DNA of 64,000 nucleotides from Gallaecimonas sp045291545 (GTDB taxonomy: Bacteria; Pseudomonadota; Gammaproteobacteria; Enterobacterales; Gallaecimonadaceae): NCBI RefSeq assembly GCF_045291545.1, contig NZ_CP149514.1:806001-870000 (forward strand), given 5' to 3'. The stretch's first letter is position 1; each line of letters begins with the position of its first letter. The notes beneath the pieces are model-generated. The model saw only the letters and a list, made by a program, of their open reading frames with translations, was not told the DNA's origin and searched no databases. Below are positions 1 through 8,094 of this stretch, one piece after another. The translations under genes and the position numbers were made by a program.

Positions 1-1506
1 CTGCCTTTTGACGAAGGCGCACTAGCGCTGCTGGCCAAGGCGGCCAATGGTTCCATGCGTGATGCCCTGAGTCTGACCGACCAGGCGATTGCCCACGGAA
101 ATGGCCAGGTATTGCTGGATAATGTCCAGGCTATGCTCGGCACCCTGGACAGCCGCTACAGTGAAAAACTGATGGCGGCCGTGGTGACCGGTGATGCCGC
201 AGAGATGATGGCGGCCTTGGATGCCGTGGCGATGATGTCGCCGGATTACAGCGCCTTGCTGGCGGATGTACTGGTATTGCTGCATCAGGCGGCTATTGCC
301 CAGCAATTACCGGGCTCACAGAGCCCGGCCGCGGAACAACTGGCCGGGCAACTGAGCCCGACACAGCTGCAACTGTTTTATCAGATGACGTTACATGGCC
401 GCCGGGATTTGCCACATTGCCCGGACCCGCGTATGGCACTGGAAATGACGCTACTGCGGATGCTGGCTTTTGATATTGATAACACTGCCCCCCCGGCCCC
501 AAGAACCAAGCCGGCCCGGAAACCGGCAGCGGTGCCAAGCGCCCGGCAATCGGCTACTGGCGAGGCGGCTTCAGTGAGTTCACCTGAGCCGGCCCGGGCG
601 ATGCCGCCAAGGCAGGCGGCCTCTGAGGTGGCGCACCCGGCCGATTTGGCCGCGCAGCAAGAGCATGTGCTGGCTCTGGCGCAAGGGCAGGGTTATCAGC
701 AAGCTCCAGCTGTCACCGACGCTCAGGAGTCATCACCCGAGTCGGCAAACATCGCTGCGCAATCCGATGCCGCTGCGGCTGAGCATACTGCGGCACCACT
801 GTCGCCAACTCAGGCGATACTGGCCCGCCGTAAGGCACTGCGAGAGCAGCGCCAGCAGGAGGGCGAGGGCACAAAAAAGCCTGAGGCGGCCCCGCTGGCC
901 TCTGCGGGGCTGGTAACCAAACCTGCTGAGCCACACCCGGAGGGGGCGCCAGCACAAGGGCCGCTCACAGCACCAGCGGTGCCTGAGCGCGAGCTTTCCT
1001 CTACGTCGGCGGAAGTCGCGCCGGTCGTGGCAAGTGTCAGTGACCATTCGCTGCAAGCTGCTGAGGATGAAGCACCGCAATCGGCTCCTTACCCGGCAGT
1101 CACCACAGCTCTGGCCGAATGTGATGAACAGGACCGCTTTTGGTATCAGTGCTGTGAAACTCTGGACGCCGGTGGTTTTATTCGGCAATTGGCTTTGAAC
1201 GCGGTGCTGATACGTTCGGACAGCGGTTGGCAGTTATTGCTGGCCCCGGAGCAACGCCATCTGGCTCGCTATCAGCAAGAATTGGCTGACGCGCTCAGTC
1301 AGGCCGGCATCTATAACGGGCCTTTGGATATCACTGTTGCACAAGCGCCGCCAGGGCGTGAAAGTCCGCTTGCCATCAGCAACCGGATTTTGGCAAGCTG
1401 CCAGGCCCATGCTGAGGCGGTGCTGGCAGCAGACCCGCGGGTGCAACATTTTATTGAGCAATTTGATGCAGAACTGGTGGCGGATTCAGTCCGCCCAATC
1501 ATGTGA
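1..1506 (+). CDS. dnaX: DNA polymerase III subunit gamma/tau (3' part)
   Basis: Clamp-loader ATPase subunit of the replicative polymerase. The window opens inside the AAA+ module, so the start codon and Walker motifs lie upstream. The first visible residues, up to the stretch RDALSLTDQAIA, match the region just after sensor 2 in E. coli DnaX. About 501 codons are visible. The N-terminal 150 codons cover the clamp-loader lid and collar. A long Ala/Pro-rich, low-complexity linker follows (about residues 160-340 of the visible part). The C-terminal domain binds the polymerase alpha subunit and ends in SVRPIM, like E. coli SIRPI. A -1 frameshift signal inside the linker (857-912) should give the short gamma form. 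ybaB and recR follow 9 bases downstream, the usual order in gammaproteobacteria. Confidence 0.97.
   Translation: MPFDEGALALLAKAANGSMRDALSLTDQAIAHGNGQVLLDNVQAMLGTLDSRYSEKLMAAVVTGDAAEMMAALDAVAMMSPDYSALLADVLVLLHQAAIAQQLPGSQSPAAEQLAGQLSPTQLQLFYQMTLHGRRDLPHCPDPRMALEMTLLRMLAFDIDNTAPPAPRTKPARKPAAVPSARQSATGEAASVSSPEPARAMPPRQAASEVAHPADLAAQQEHVLALAQGQGYQQAPAVTDAQESSPESANIAAQSDAAAAEHTAAPLSPTQAILARRKALREQRQQEGEGTKKPEAAPLASAGLVTKPAEPHPEGAPAQGPLTAPAVPERELSSTSAEVAPVVASVSDHSLQAAEDEAPQSAPYPAVTTALAECDEQDRFWYQCCETLDAGGFIRQLALNAVLIRSDSGWQLLLAPEQRHLARYQQELADALSQAGIYNGPLDITVAQAPPGRESPLAISNRILASCQAHAEAVLAADPRVQHFIEQFDAELVADSVRPIM
857..912 (+). other. Programmed -1 ribosomal frameshift signal in dnaX
   Basis: All three parts of the E. 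coli dnaX signal are present. A Shine-Dalgarno-like AGGAGGG lies at 857-863. The heptamer A AAA AAG lies at 873-879, in the correct phase (codons ACA AAA AAG). A hairpin follows, with arms 887-895 and 904-912 (7 G-C pairs plus one wobble and one closing pair). The gap between AGGAGG and the heptamer is 10 bases. After a -1 slip the ribosome reads one GCC codon and then the stop TGA at 882-884, which would release a gamma protein ending K-K-A. Confidence 0.9.
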
Positions 1507-1515
1507 GGAACGATA

Positions 1516-1845
1516 ATGTTTGGTAAAGGCGGAATGGGCAACCTGATGAAGCAGGCCCAGCAAATGCAAGAGCGTATGCAAAAGGCCCAGGAAGAAATCG
1601 CCAATATGGAAGTCACCGGCGAAGCCGGGGCTGGGCTGGTGAAAGTCACCATGCTGGGCAATCACAATGTCCGTCGGGTGGAAATTGATGACAGCCTGAT
1701 GGCAGACGACAAAGAAATGCTCGAAGATCTGATCGCGGCGGCCATGAACGACGCGGTACGCCGGGTTGAAGTGGAATCCAAGGCGAAGATGGGTGATGTT
1801 ACCGGCGGTATGAAACTGCCTGGCGGCATGCAGTTCCCGTTCTAA
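1516..1845 (+). CDS. ybaB: YbaB/EbfC family nucleoid-associated protein
   Basis: Small DNA-binding dimer of the YbaB/EbfC family, 109 residues, the usual length. The N-terminal MFGKGGMGNLMKQAQQMQ and the coiled-coil-like first 30 residues are typical, as is the Met/Gly-rich end. The start at 1516 has GAGGAA a few bases upstream. The gene lies between dnaX and recR (spacings 9 and 4 bases), so it is probably co-transcribed with both. Family members bind DNA without strong specificity. The role in recombination or nucleoid structure is known only from homologues. Confidence 0.95.
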   Translation: MFGKGGMGNLMKQAQQMQERMQKAQEEIANMEVTGEAGAGLVKVTMLGNHNVRRVEIDDSLMADDKEMLEDLIAAAMNDAVRRVEVESKAKMGDVTGGMKLPGGMQFPF

Positions 1846-1849
1846 GAAG

Positions 1850-2449
1850 ATGGAATTCAGCCCGCTGTTAAAAGAGCTGATCCAGGCTCTGCGCTGTCTG
1901 CCCGGGGTGGGGGGGAAATCTGCTACCCGTATGGCCTTTCACTTGCTGGAGCGGGATCGCCAAGGTGGGCTGAAACTGGCCAACCAGTTACAGGCAGCAC
2001 TGCAGGGCATTGGCCGTTGCCAGGATTGCCGAACCTTTACGGAGCAGACCCACTGTGGCATTTGCGCCAACCCGCGACGTCTGGAAAATGGCCAGTTGTG
2101 TGTACTGGAAACGCCCGCCGATGTCCTGGCGATTGAACAGACGGGGCTATTCAGTGGCCGTTACTTTGTCTTGATGGGGCATCTTTCTCCCCTCGACGGT
2201 ATTGGCCCGGCTGAGCTGCAACTGGAGCAGCTTGATGTTTTGTTACAGCGTGAGCCGTGGCAGGAAGTCATCCTGGCCACTAATCCGACGGTTGAAGGTG
2301 ACGCTACTGCCCACTACGTGGCGCAAATGGCGCATCGTCATGGCATCAAGGTCAGCCGTATTGCCCACGGTGTTCCGGTGGGCGGGGAACTTGAATACGT
2401 TGACGGCACAACCTTGTCGCACTCGTTCACTGGCCGCCAGCCGCTGTAA
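1850..2449 (+). CDS. recR: Recombination mediator protein RecR
   Basis: RecR acts with RecO and RecF to load RecA on gapped DNA. The product is 199 residues (E. coli 201). An N-terminal helix-hairpin-helix region contains LRCLPGVGGKSATRMAF (residues 14-30). A four-cysteine zinc motif has Cys57, Cys60, Cys69 and Cys72. A Toprim domain covers roughly 80-175, followed by the conserved GVPVGGELEYVDGTTLSHS. The ATG at 1850 starts only 4 bases after ybaB. A strong terminator follows immediately, so this ends the dnaX-ybaB-recR transcript. Confidence 0.97.
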   Translation: MEFSPLLKELIQALRCLPGVGGKSATRMAFHLLERDRQGGLKLANQLQAALQGIGRCQDCRTFTEQTHCGICANPRRLENGQLCVLETPADVLAIEQTGLFSGRYFVLMGHLSPLDGIGPAELQLEQLDVLLQREPWQEVILATNPTVEGDATAHYVAQMAHRHGIKVSRIAHGVPVGGELEYVDGTTLSHSFTGRQPL

Positions 2450-2476
2450 AAAGCCCGCTTACGCGGGCTTTTTTAA
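2450..2476 (+). terminator. Rho-independent terminator after recR
   Basis: Stem AAGCCCGC (2451-2458) pairs with GCGGGCTT (2463-2470) across the loop TTAC and is followed by a run of T. Confidence 0.92.
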
Positions 2477-2483
2477 TCGTTGC

Positions 2484-2511
2484 CTTGAAAATAGCGCCAC
2501 CAGCCCCATCT
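2484..2511 (+). promoter_or_regulatory. Sigma-32 heat-shock promoter of htpG
   Basis: CTTGAAA at 2484-2490, a 13-base spacer, then CCCCATCT at 2504-2511. Both boxes match the RpoH consensus (CTTGAAA, CCCCATNT) exactly. The predicted transcript start near 2518 leaves a short leader before htpG. Known biology agrees: htpG is a sigma-32 gene in E. coli. Confidence 0.92.
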
Positions 2512-2549
2512 AGTTCTCAGCCCGTAACACAAGAGGACCAGTGGAAACC

Positions 2550-4400
2550 ATGACCACCCAAACCCACGGCTTTCAGACTGAAGTGCAGCAGCTGCTGCAA
2601 CTGATGATCCATTCTTTGTATTCCAACAAAGACATTTTCCTGCGTGAGCTGATTTCCAACGCCGCCGATGCTGCTGACAAGCTGCGCTTTCGGGCCTTGG
2701 AAAATGCCGACCTCTATGAAGGTGATGGCGAGCTGAAGGTGCAGATCCGTGCCGATGAAAAGCAGGGCACTCTGACCATTTCCGATAACGGTATTGGTAT
2801 GACCGAAGCCGAGATCATCGAGCATCTTGGCACCATCGCTAAATCCGGTACCAAGGCTTTTTTCCAGAATCTCTCTGGTGATGCCGCCAAAGACTCACAG
2901 CTTATCGGCCAGTTTGGTGTTGGCTTTTATTCTGCCTTCATGGTGGCGGATGAAGTGGAGGTGCACAGCCGCGCCGCCGGCCATACTGAAGCGACCATGT
3001 GGCGCTCGCAAGGACAGGGTACTTTTGATGTCGGCCCCAGCGATAAAAAAAGCCGCGGCACGGACATCATTCTGCATCTCAAAGAAGAAGAAAAAGACTT
3101 CCTCAATACCTGGAAGCTGGAGCAGATCATTCATACCTACTCCGATCATATCGGGGTGCCGGTCGAGCTGTATAAGCCGGGTAAGGAAGAAGGTGAAGAA
3201 GGCGGTTTTGCGGCCATTAACCAGGGCACCGCACTGTGGACCAAGGCCAAAAGCGATATCAGCAAAGAAGACTACATCAGCTTCTACCAGCACCTATCGC
3301 ACGATTTTAATGAGCCGCTAAGCTGGAGCCACAATAAGGTCGAAGGCAAGCATGAGTACACGTCCTTGCTGTACCTGCCGAAAAAGGCGCCCTTTGATCT
3401 TTACCAGCGCGATCGTCAGCAGGGGCTGAAACTGTACGTCAAGCGGGTGTTCATCATGGATGACGCCGAGGTGTTCTTGCCGCAGTACCTGCGTTTTGTG
3501 AAAGGCCTGGTGGACTCGGCCGATCTGCCGCTGAATGTCAGCCGGGAGATCCTGCAAGACTCCAAGCTGACTCAGACCATGAAAAGCGCCATCAGTAAAC
3601 GGGTGCTGCAAATGCTGGAGAAACAAGCCAAGGATGATCCCGAGGCTTACCTGGCGTTCTGGAAAGAGTTTGGCACTGTGCTCAAAGAAGGGCCGGCAGA
3701 AGATTTTGCCAACCGCGAGACCATTGCCTCCTTGCTGCGTTTCCACTCCACACACCACGATGACAGCAGCCATTGGGTGAGCCTGGATGAATATTTGCAG
3801 CGGATGCCGGAAGATCAGGAAAAGATCTACTACGTGGTTGCCGACAGCTTCAATGCCGCCCGTTTCAGCCCGCACCTGGAAGTGCTGCGTAAAAAAGGCT
3901 TCGAGGTGCTGCTGTTATCCGAGCGCATCGACGATTGGATGATGAGCCACCTGAGCGAGTACAAGGGTAAAACCCTGGTATCGGCAACCCGTGGCGATCT
4001 GCAACTGGACGTCAGTGACGAGGACAAAGAAGCCGAAAAGGCGCTGGAAGGGGTACTGGCCAAGGTCAAAGACAGTCTGGCGGGCAAAGTCACGGAGGTG
4101 CGCTTTACGCATCGCCTGACCGATACCCCTGCCTGCGTGGTGACCTCTGATCAGGGCATCTCCAGTCAAATGGCAAAACTGCTGGAGTCTGTCGGCCAAA
4201 GTGCACCAGAAGTGAACTATATTTTCGAGCTGAACCCGGAGCACCCGGTGGTAAAAAGCCTGGAAAATCGCGAAGGTGAGCAGTTTGACGACACCGTCGC
4301 TTTGCTGTTTGAACAGGCGCTGTTATCAGAGCGCGGTAGCCTGGAAGACCCGTCTGGTTTCGTTAAGCGACTTAACCAGTTGATGTTGAAAGGCTTATAA
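2550..4400 (+). CDS. htpG: Molecular chaperone HtpG (bacterial Hsp90)
   Basis: ATP-dependent chaperone, 616 residues. The N-terminal GHKL ATPase shows the catalytic and Mg-binding ELISN (Glu33, Asn37), DNGIG (79-83) and the lid segment GQFGVGFYSAF (120-130). The middle domain carries the conserved RVFIMDDAEVFLPQYLRFVKGLVDS, and the C-terminal dimerisation domain follows. I chose ATG 2550, which gives MTTQTHGFQ. An in-frame GTG at 2541 is only 3 bases from the AGAGGA motif at 2532-2537, so it is less likely, but it cannot be excluded because the spacing to 2550 is long (12). Transcribed alone from the sigma-32 promoter and closed by a terminator. Confidence 0.97.
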   Translation: MTTQTHGFQTEVQQLLQLMIHSLYSNKDIFLRELISNAADAADKLRFRALENADLYEGDGELKVQIRADEKQGTLTISDNGIGMTEAEIIEHLGTIAKSGTKAFFQNLSGDAAKDSQLIGQFGVGFYSAFMVADEVEVHSRAAGHTEATMWRSQGQGTFDVGPSDKKSRGTDIILHLKEEEKDFLNTWKLEQIIHTYSDHIGVPVELYKPGKEEGEEGGFAAINQGTALWTKAKSDISKEDYISFYQHLSHDFNEPLSWSHNKVEGKHEYTSLLYLPKKAPFDLYQRDRQQGLKLYVKRVFIMDDAEVFLPQYLRFVKGLVDSADLPLNVSREILQDSKLTQTMKSAISKRVLQMLEKQAKDDPEAYLAFWKEFGTVLKEGPAEDFANRETIASLLRFHSTHHDDSSHWVSLDEYLQRMPEDQEKIYYVVADSFNAARFSPHLEVLRKKGFEVLLLSERIDDWMMSHLSEYKGKTLVSATRGDLQLDVSDEDKEAEKALEGVLAKVKDSLAGKVTEVRFTHRLTDTPACVVTSDQGISSQMAKLLESVGQSAPEVNYIFELNPEHPVVKSLENREGEQFDDTVALLFEQALLSERGSLEDPSGFVKRLNQLMLKGL

Positions 4401-4404
4401 GTAA

Positions 4405-4438
4405 AAGGGCAGCGTTAGCTGCCCTTAACCTTTTTTTA
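4405..4438 (+). terminator. Rho-independent terminator after htpG
   Basis: AAGGGCAGC (4405-4413) pairs with GCTGCCCTT (4418-4426) around the loop GTTA. A seven-T run follows after AACC. Confidence 0.88.
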
Positions 4439-4516
4439 ATGAGCTGGCCTGTGTAACCTATTGCCATTCACGCAACCCTGCTGCGTCAGCTTTCCCATTA
4501 CCAGAGTGAGCAGAAT

Positions 4517-5161
4517 ATGCGCATTATCCTGTTAGGTGCCCCCGGTGCCGGCAAAGGGACTCAGGCCCAGTTCCTGATGAAAAAATTCGCCATCCCGCAG
4601 ATCTCCACCGGCGATATGCTGCGTGGTGCCATTGCGGCCGGTACCCCGCTGGGGCTGGAAGCCAAAAAAGTGATGGATGCCGGCCAGCTGGTCTCGGACG
4701 ACATCATCATTGGTTTGGTGAAAGAACGGATCAGCGCCGATGATTGCCAGAACGGCTTCTTGCTGGACGGTTTTCCGCGCACCATTCCACAGGCCGACGC
4801 CATGAAAGATGCCGGTATCGCCATTGATGTGGTGATTGAGTTTGATGTGCCGGACGACGTTATCGTGGAGCGCATGAGCGGCCGCCGTGTACACCCGGCC
4901 TCTGGCCGTGTTTATCACGTTACTCACAATCCACCGCAGGTTGAAGGTAAAGATGATGAAACCGGTGACGAGCTGATCATCCGTGATGACGATAAAGAAG
5001 ATACCGTTCGTAAGCGTCTGGCGGTGTATCACGATCAGACCGAGCCGCTGATTGGCTATTATCAACGCGAAGCGGATGCGGGCGCGGTACGTTACCTGAA
5101 AATGGATGGTACCCAGGCGGTCGAGACCGTCAGCCAACAGCTCGATGAGCAGCTAAATTGA
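4517..5161 (+). CDS. adk: Adenylate kinase
   Basis: Converts ATP and AMP to two ADP. At 214 residues it is identical in length to E. coli Adk. The P-loop GAPGAGKGTQ occupies residues 7-16 (Lys13). The NMP-binding segment STGDMLR and the hinge DGFPRT are present. A long LID domain (about 123-167) contains GRRVHPASGRVYH and RDDDKEDTVRKRL, the non-cysteine LID type of enterics. It sits between htpG and hemH as in E. coli and is flanked by terminators on both sides, so it is probably monocistronic. Confidence 0.98.
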   Translation: MRIILLGAPGAGKGTQAQFLMKKFAIPQISTGDMLRGAIAAGTPLGLEAKKVMDAGQLVSDDIIIGLVKERISADDCQNGFLLDGFPRTIPQADAMKDAGIAIDVVIEFDVPDDVIVERMSGRRVHPASGRVYHVTHNPPQVEGKDDETGDELIIRDDDKEDTVRKRLAVYHDQTEPLIGYYQREADAGAVRYLKMDGTQAVETVSQQLDEQLN

Positions 5162-5164
5162 TAT

Positions 5165-5192
5165 AACGCCCCGTTTCGGGGCGTTTTTTTTC
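5165..5192 (+). terminator. Rho-independent terminator after adk
   Basis: Nine-base stem AACGCCCCG (5165-5173) with CGGGGCGTT (5177-5185), loop TTT, followed by a T run. Confidence 0.93.
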
Positions 5193-5258
5193 GTATCATG
5201 GTGAACATTGGCAGCGGCATTTACGTATTGCGCGGCAATACCGGCAATGAGAGATACC

Positions 5259-6341
5259 ATGACTTTTAAGGGCAGCGAGCATTTTCGCCACGGTCAGCCA
5301 GCGCGCATTGGCGTGCTGGTGACCAACCTCGGCACCCCAGAAGCCCCCACCAAGCAGGCTTTACGGACCTATCTCAAGGAATTTCTCTGGGATCCGCGGG
5401 TGGTGGAAATCCCCCGGCCACTGTGGTGGCTGATCCTCAATGGCATCATCCTCAACACCCGGCCGAAAAAATCTGCTGAGGCTTATCGTAGTGTCTGGAC
5501 CGAGCGTGGCTCACCGTTGCTTTATCACACGGCTGACCAGGCTGATGCCCTGCGTCAGCAGTTGCAGCAGCGCTTTGGTGAGCAGGTGGAAGTGGCTTTT
5601 GCCATGCGCTATGGCCAGCCGTCGATAAGCCAGGGCATTGATACTTTGCTCGGCAAAGGCGTGAACCGGCTTCTGGTTTTGCCGCTGTACCCGCAATACT
5701 GCGCCGCCACCAGCGCTTCCACCCTCGACAAGGTCAACGAGGATTTCAGCCAGCGGCGCTGGCTGCCGGACCTGCGCTTTGTCAGCCATTATCACGACTT
5801 TGCTCCCTACATCGACGCCATGGCGGCACGTATTGAGCGGCACTGGGCCGAACACGGCCGGGCCGAGCGGTTATTGCTGTCTTATCACGGTGTACCCAAG
5901 CGCAACCTGTTGCTGGGCGACCCCTACTTTTGTGAGTGCCACAAAACCTCACGTTTACTGCGCGAGCGGTTGGGGCTCAGCGAAGAACAACTGCTGGTGA
6001 CTTTCCAGTCCCGCTTTGGCAAAGCCGAATGGCTTAAGCCCTACACCGACGCCACTTTAAAAAGCCTGCCGGCGCAGGGAGTGAAATCAGTACAGGTGTT
6101 TTGCCCGGGGTTTGCCGCCGACTGCTTGGAAACCATCGAGGAAATTGGTGAGGAAAATCGCGGCTATTTCATGGCCGCCGGTGGTGAGCGTTATGAGTAC
6201 ATCAGTGCCTTGAATGCCGAGCCGGAGCACATCCAGGCGTTAACCACGCTGGTTGTGCAGCAGTTATCGGGTTGGCTGGAGCAAAGTACCGACAGAGCCA
6301 CCGGCGCGGCGCGGGCCCTGGCGATGGGCGCTAAACATTAA
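5259..6341 (+). CDS. hemH: Ferrochelatase
   Basis: Inserts Fe2+ into protoporphyrin IX, the last step of haem synthesis. About 360 residues from the chosen start. Markers are the N-terminal GVLVTNLGTPEAPT, FLWDPRVVEIPRPLWW, the catalytic SYHGVPKRN (His210) and the C-terminal FAADCLETIEEI carrying the acidic metal-site residue. ATG 5259 has GAGA a few bases upstream. ATG 5247 is in frame and possible; further upstream starts only add non-conserved residues. The protein runs about 40 residues beyond E. coli HemH, mostly an Ala-rich tail. Its last codons overlap by 4 bases with the convergent small gene on the other strand. Confidence 0.95.
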   Translation: MTFKGSEHFRHGQPARIGVLVTNLGTPEAPTKQALRTYLKEFLWDPRVVEIPRPLWWLILNGIILNTRPKKSAEAYRSVWTERGSPLLYHTADQADALRQQLQQRFGEQVEVAFAMRYGQPSISQGIDTLLGKGVNRLLVLPLYPQYCAATSASTLDKVNEDFSQRRWLPDLRFVSHYHDFAPYIDAMAARIERHWAEHGRAERLLLSYHGVPKRNLLLGDPYFCECHKTSRLLRERLGLSEEQLLVTFQSRFGKAEWLKPYTDATLKSLPAQGVKSVQVFCPGFAADCLETIEEIGEENRGYFMAAGGERYEYISALNAEPEHIQALTTLVVQQLSGWLEQSTDRATGAARALAMGAKH

Positions 6342-6568
6342 TCGCGCTGGCGGTTTTCGCGCTTCATCAACACAAAAGTCAGGTACATCTTGGTTGGCAG
6401 CGACAGTATCAGCCCCAAGGCGATGCAGGCTGCGCTGATGATAATGCCGCTGACGCCCATGCGCCCAGGTAGATCGGCATAACTCATCAGGTAATGGCCG
6501 GTCAGGATCAGGGTCAGGCCAAGAACAATGGCTATTTTCAGCAGCAGGATCTGGCGTTTTTCGGTCAT
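6338..6568 (-). CDS. Small two-helix membrane protein, unknown function
   Basis: I do not recognise this 76-residue protein. From the start at 6568 it has a charged N-terminus (MTEKRQ), a hydrophobic helix (about 8-27), a short polar loop with YADLPGRMG, a second helix (about 36-56) and a basic tail KRENRQRD. GGGAGG sits 6 bases upstream of 6568, which decides the start; the longer reading frame lacks such a site. It converges on hemH with a 4-base overlap and stands alone in the gap before gsk. Confidence 0.7.
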   Translation of the reverse strand: MTEKRQILLLKIAIVLGLTLILTGHYLMSYADLPGRMGVSGIIISAACIALGLILSLPTKMYLTFVLMKRENRQRD

Positions 6569-6752
6569 CACGCACCTCCCAATACTCACTGTAACGGCTA
6601 TGGCGGCGGGTGGCTTGATGCAGGTCATCTCTGGCGTCAATAGGCTGTTGCCGGCTTTTTGAAACGGATCGGTTTTAGCAGAACAAGGCAGTGAGTTCGG
6701 CTGCGGCTTCTGCTACTATCGCCGGCCTTGAACAGGGCCTTTGAGAGACAGC

Positions 6753-8057
6753 ATGAAATTCCCCGGCCAGCGTAAGAGTAAGCACTTCTTTCCGGTGGGC
6801 TCCCGTGACCCCTTGCTGAGTGAACTGTCACCACTGAACAAACCCATTGCCAGCCATGTTTGCGGTATCGATCAGGTACTGGTAGACATTGAAGCGCATG
6901 TGCCGGACAGCTTCTTGGCCAAATATCAGTTGTCCAAGGGCCATTCGATGCTGATTGAGCCGGACAAAGCTGCTGCCATCTATGCCGAGCTGACCGAGAA
7001 CAACCTGATCGTATCGGAGTTTGCGGGCGGCACTATTGGTAACACCCTACATAACTACTCCGTGCTGTCAGATGATCGCTCGGTATTGTTTGGGGTTATG
7101 AATGAATCTATCCGGGTGGGCAGTTCTTCTTATCGCTACCTTTGTAACACCTCCTCGAAGGTCGACCTGAACTACCTGCAACCGGCCGCAGGCTCCATTG
7201 GCCAGTGCATTACCCTGATCGCCCCGGACGGTGAACGCAGCTTTGCCATCAACAAAGGGGTGATGGATTGCCTGGAAACGCAATACCTCAATAAAACCCT
7301 CATTCAGACAGGCTCGGCACTGGTTATTTCTGCCTACCTGATGCGCTGTGAAGAACATGAGCCCATGGCCCGCAGCACCTTGCAGGCCGTCGCTTGGGCA
7401 AAAGAAGCGCAGGTGCCGGTGGTATTGACCATGGGCACTAAATTCATAGTCGAAGACCGCAAGGCCTGGTGGCAGGACTTTATTCGCGACAATGTCAGCG
7501 TCGTGGCCATGAACGAAGATGAAGCCACGGCATTGACCGGTGAGGCGGACCCTTTGCTGGCCTGCGAACAGGTGTTGGACTGGGCTGATCTGGTGTTGTG
7601 CACTGCCGGGCCAGTGGGGCTCTACCTGGCCAGCCATGTGGATGAAACCCAGAAACGCGAAACCACCCGTCAGCTGTTGCCGGGCGCTATTGCCGAATTT
7701 AACCGCTACGAGTTCTCCCGGCCGATGCGGCGCCAGGATTGCGATGAACCAATCAAGGTGTATTCGCATATCTCCCCATACATGGGCGGGCCGGATCGTA
7801 TCAAAAATACCAATGGTGCCGGCGACGGTGCCCTGGCAGCACTCCTGCATGATATGGCGGCCAACGATTATCACCGTCTCAATGTCCCGAGCAGCTCTAA
7901 GCACGCGGCATCCTTTATGGCTTATTCATCGCTATCGCAGATGTGTAAGTATGCGAACCGGGTCAGCTATGAGGTGCTGGTACAGCACTCACCGCGGCTG
8001 TCTCGCGGCTTGCCTGAGCGTGAGGACTCACTGGAGGAGGCTTACTGGGATCAGTAA
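6753..8057 (+). CDS. gsk: Inosine-guanosine kinase
   Basis: Phosphorylates inosine and guanosine to IMP and GMP in purine salvage (PfkB family). At 434 residues it is the same size as E. coli Gsk and clearly related along its length: MKFPGQRKSKHFFPV at the start, FAGGTIGNTLHNYSVL, YRYLCNTSSKVDLNYLQ, and the PfkB signature NTNGAGDGALAALLHD with catalytic Asp358. It ends SPRLSRGLPEREDSLEEAYWDQ, like the E. coli end. ATG 6753 has GAGAG upstream and matches the E. coli start; an upstream TTG is not needed. Its place after hemH matches E. coli, apart from the missing aes. Confidence 0.97.
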   Translation: MKFPGQRKSKHFFPVGSRDPLLSELSPLNKPIASHVCGIDQVLVDIEAHVPDSFLAKYQLSKGHSMLIEPDKAAAIYAELTENNLIVSEFAGGTIGNTLHNYSVLSDDRSVLFGVMNESIRVGSSSYRYLCNTSSKVDLNYLQPAAGSIGQCITLIAPDGERSFAINKGVMDCLETQYLNKTLIQTGSALVISAYLMRCEEHEPMARSTLQAVAWAKEAQVPVVLTMGTKFIVEDRKAWWQDFIRDNVSVVAMNEDEATALTGEADPLLACEQVLDWADLVLCTAGPVGLYLASHVDETQKRETTRQLLPGAIAEFNRYEFSRPMRRQDCDEPIKVYSHISPYMGGPDRIKNTNGAGDGALAALLHDMAANDYHRLNVPSSSKHAASFMAYSSLSQMCKYANRVSYEVLVQHSPRLSRGLPEREDSLEEAYWDQ

Positions 8058-8072
8058 CGGTGGCCACCGTTA
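8055..8072. repeat. Perfect 18-base palindrome at the gsk stop
   Basis: TAACGGTGGCCACCGTTA starts on the gsk stop codon. Nine-base arms meet without a loop. No T run follows, so it is not a standard terminator. It could be a protein-binding site, a weak hairpin between the two cistrons, or chance. Confidence 0.5.
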
Positions 8073-8094
8073 CGGTTTGTAAGCTGGAGAAAAC

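Noticed and set aside
4532..5137. A 201-codon open frame antisense to adk
   Set aside because: Entirely inside the well-conserved adk gene with no start signal.
7068..7904. A 278-codon open frame antisense to gsk
   Set aside because: It mirrors the codon structure of gsk, has no ribosome site, and its protein shows no recognisable domain.
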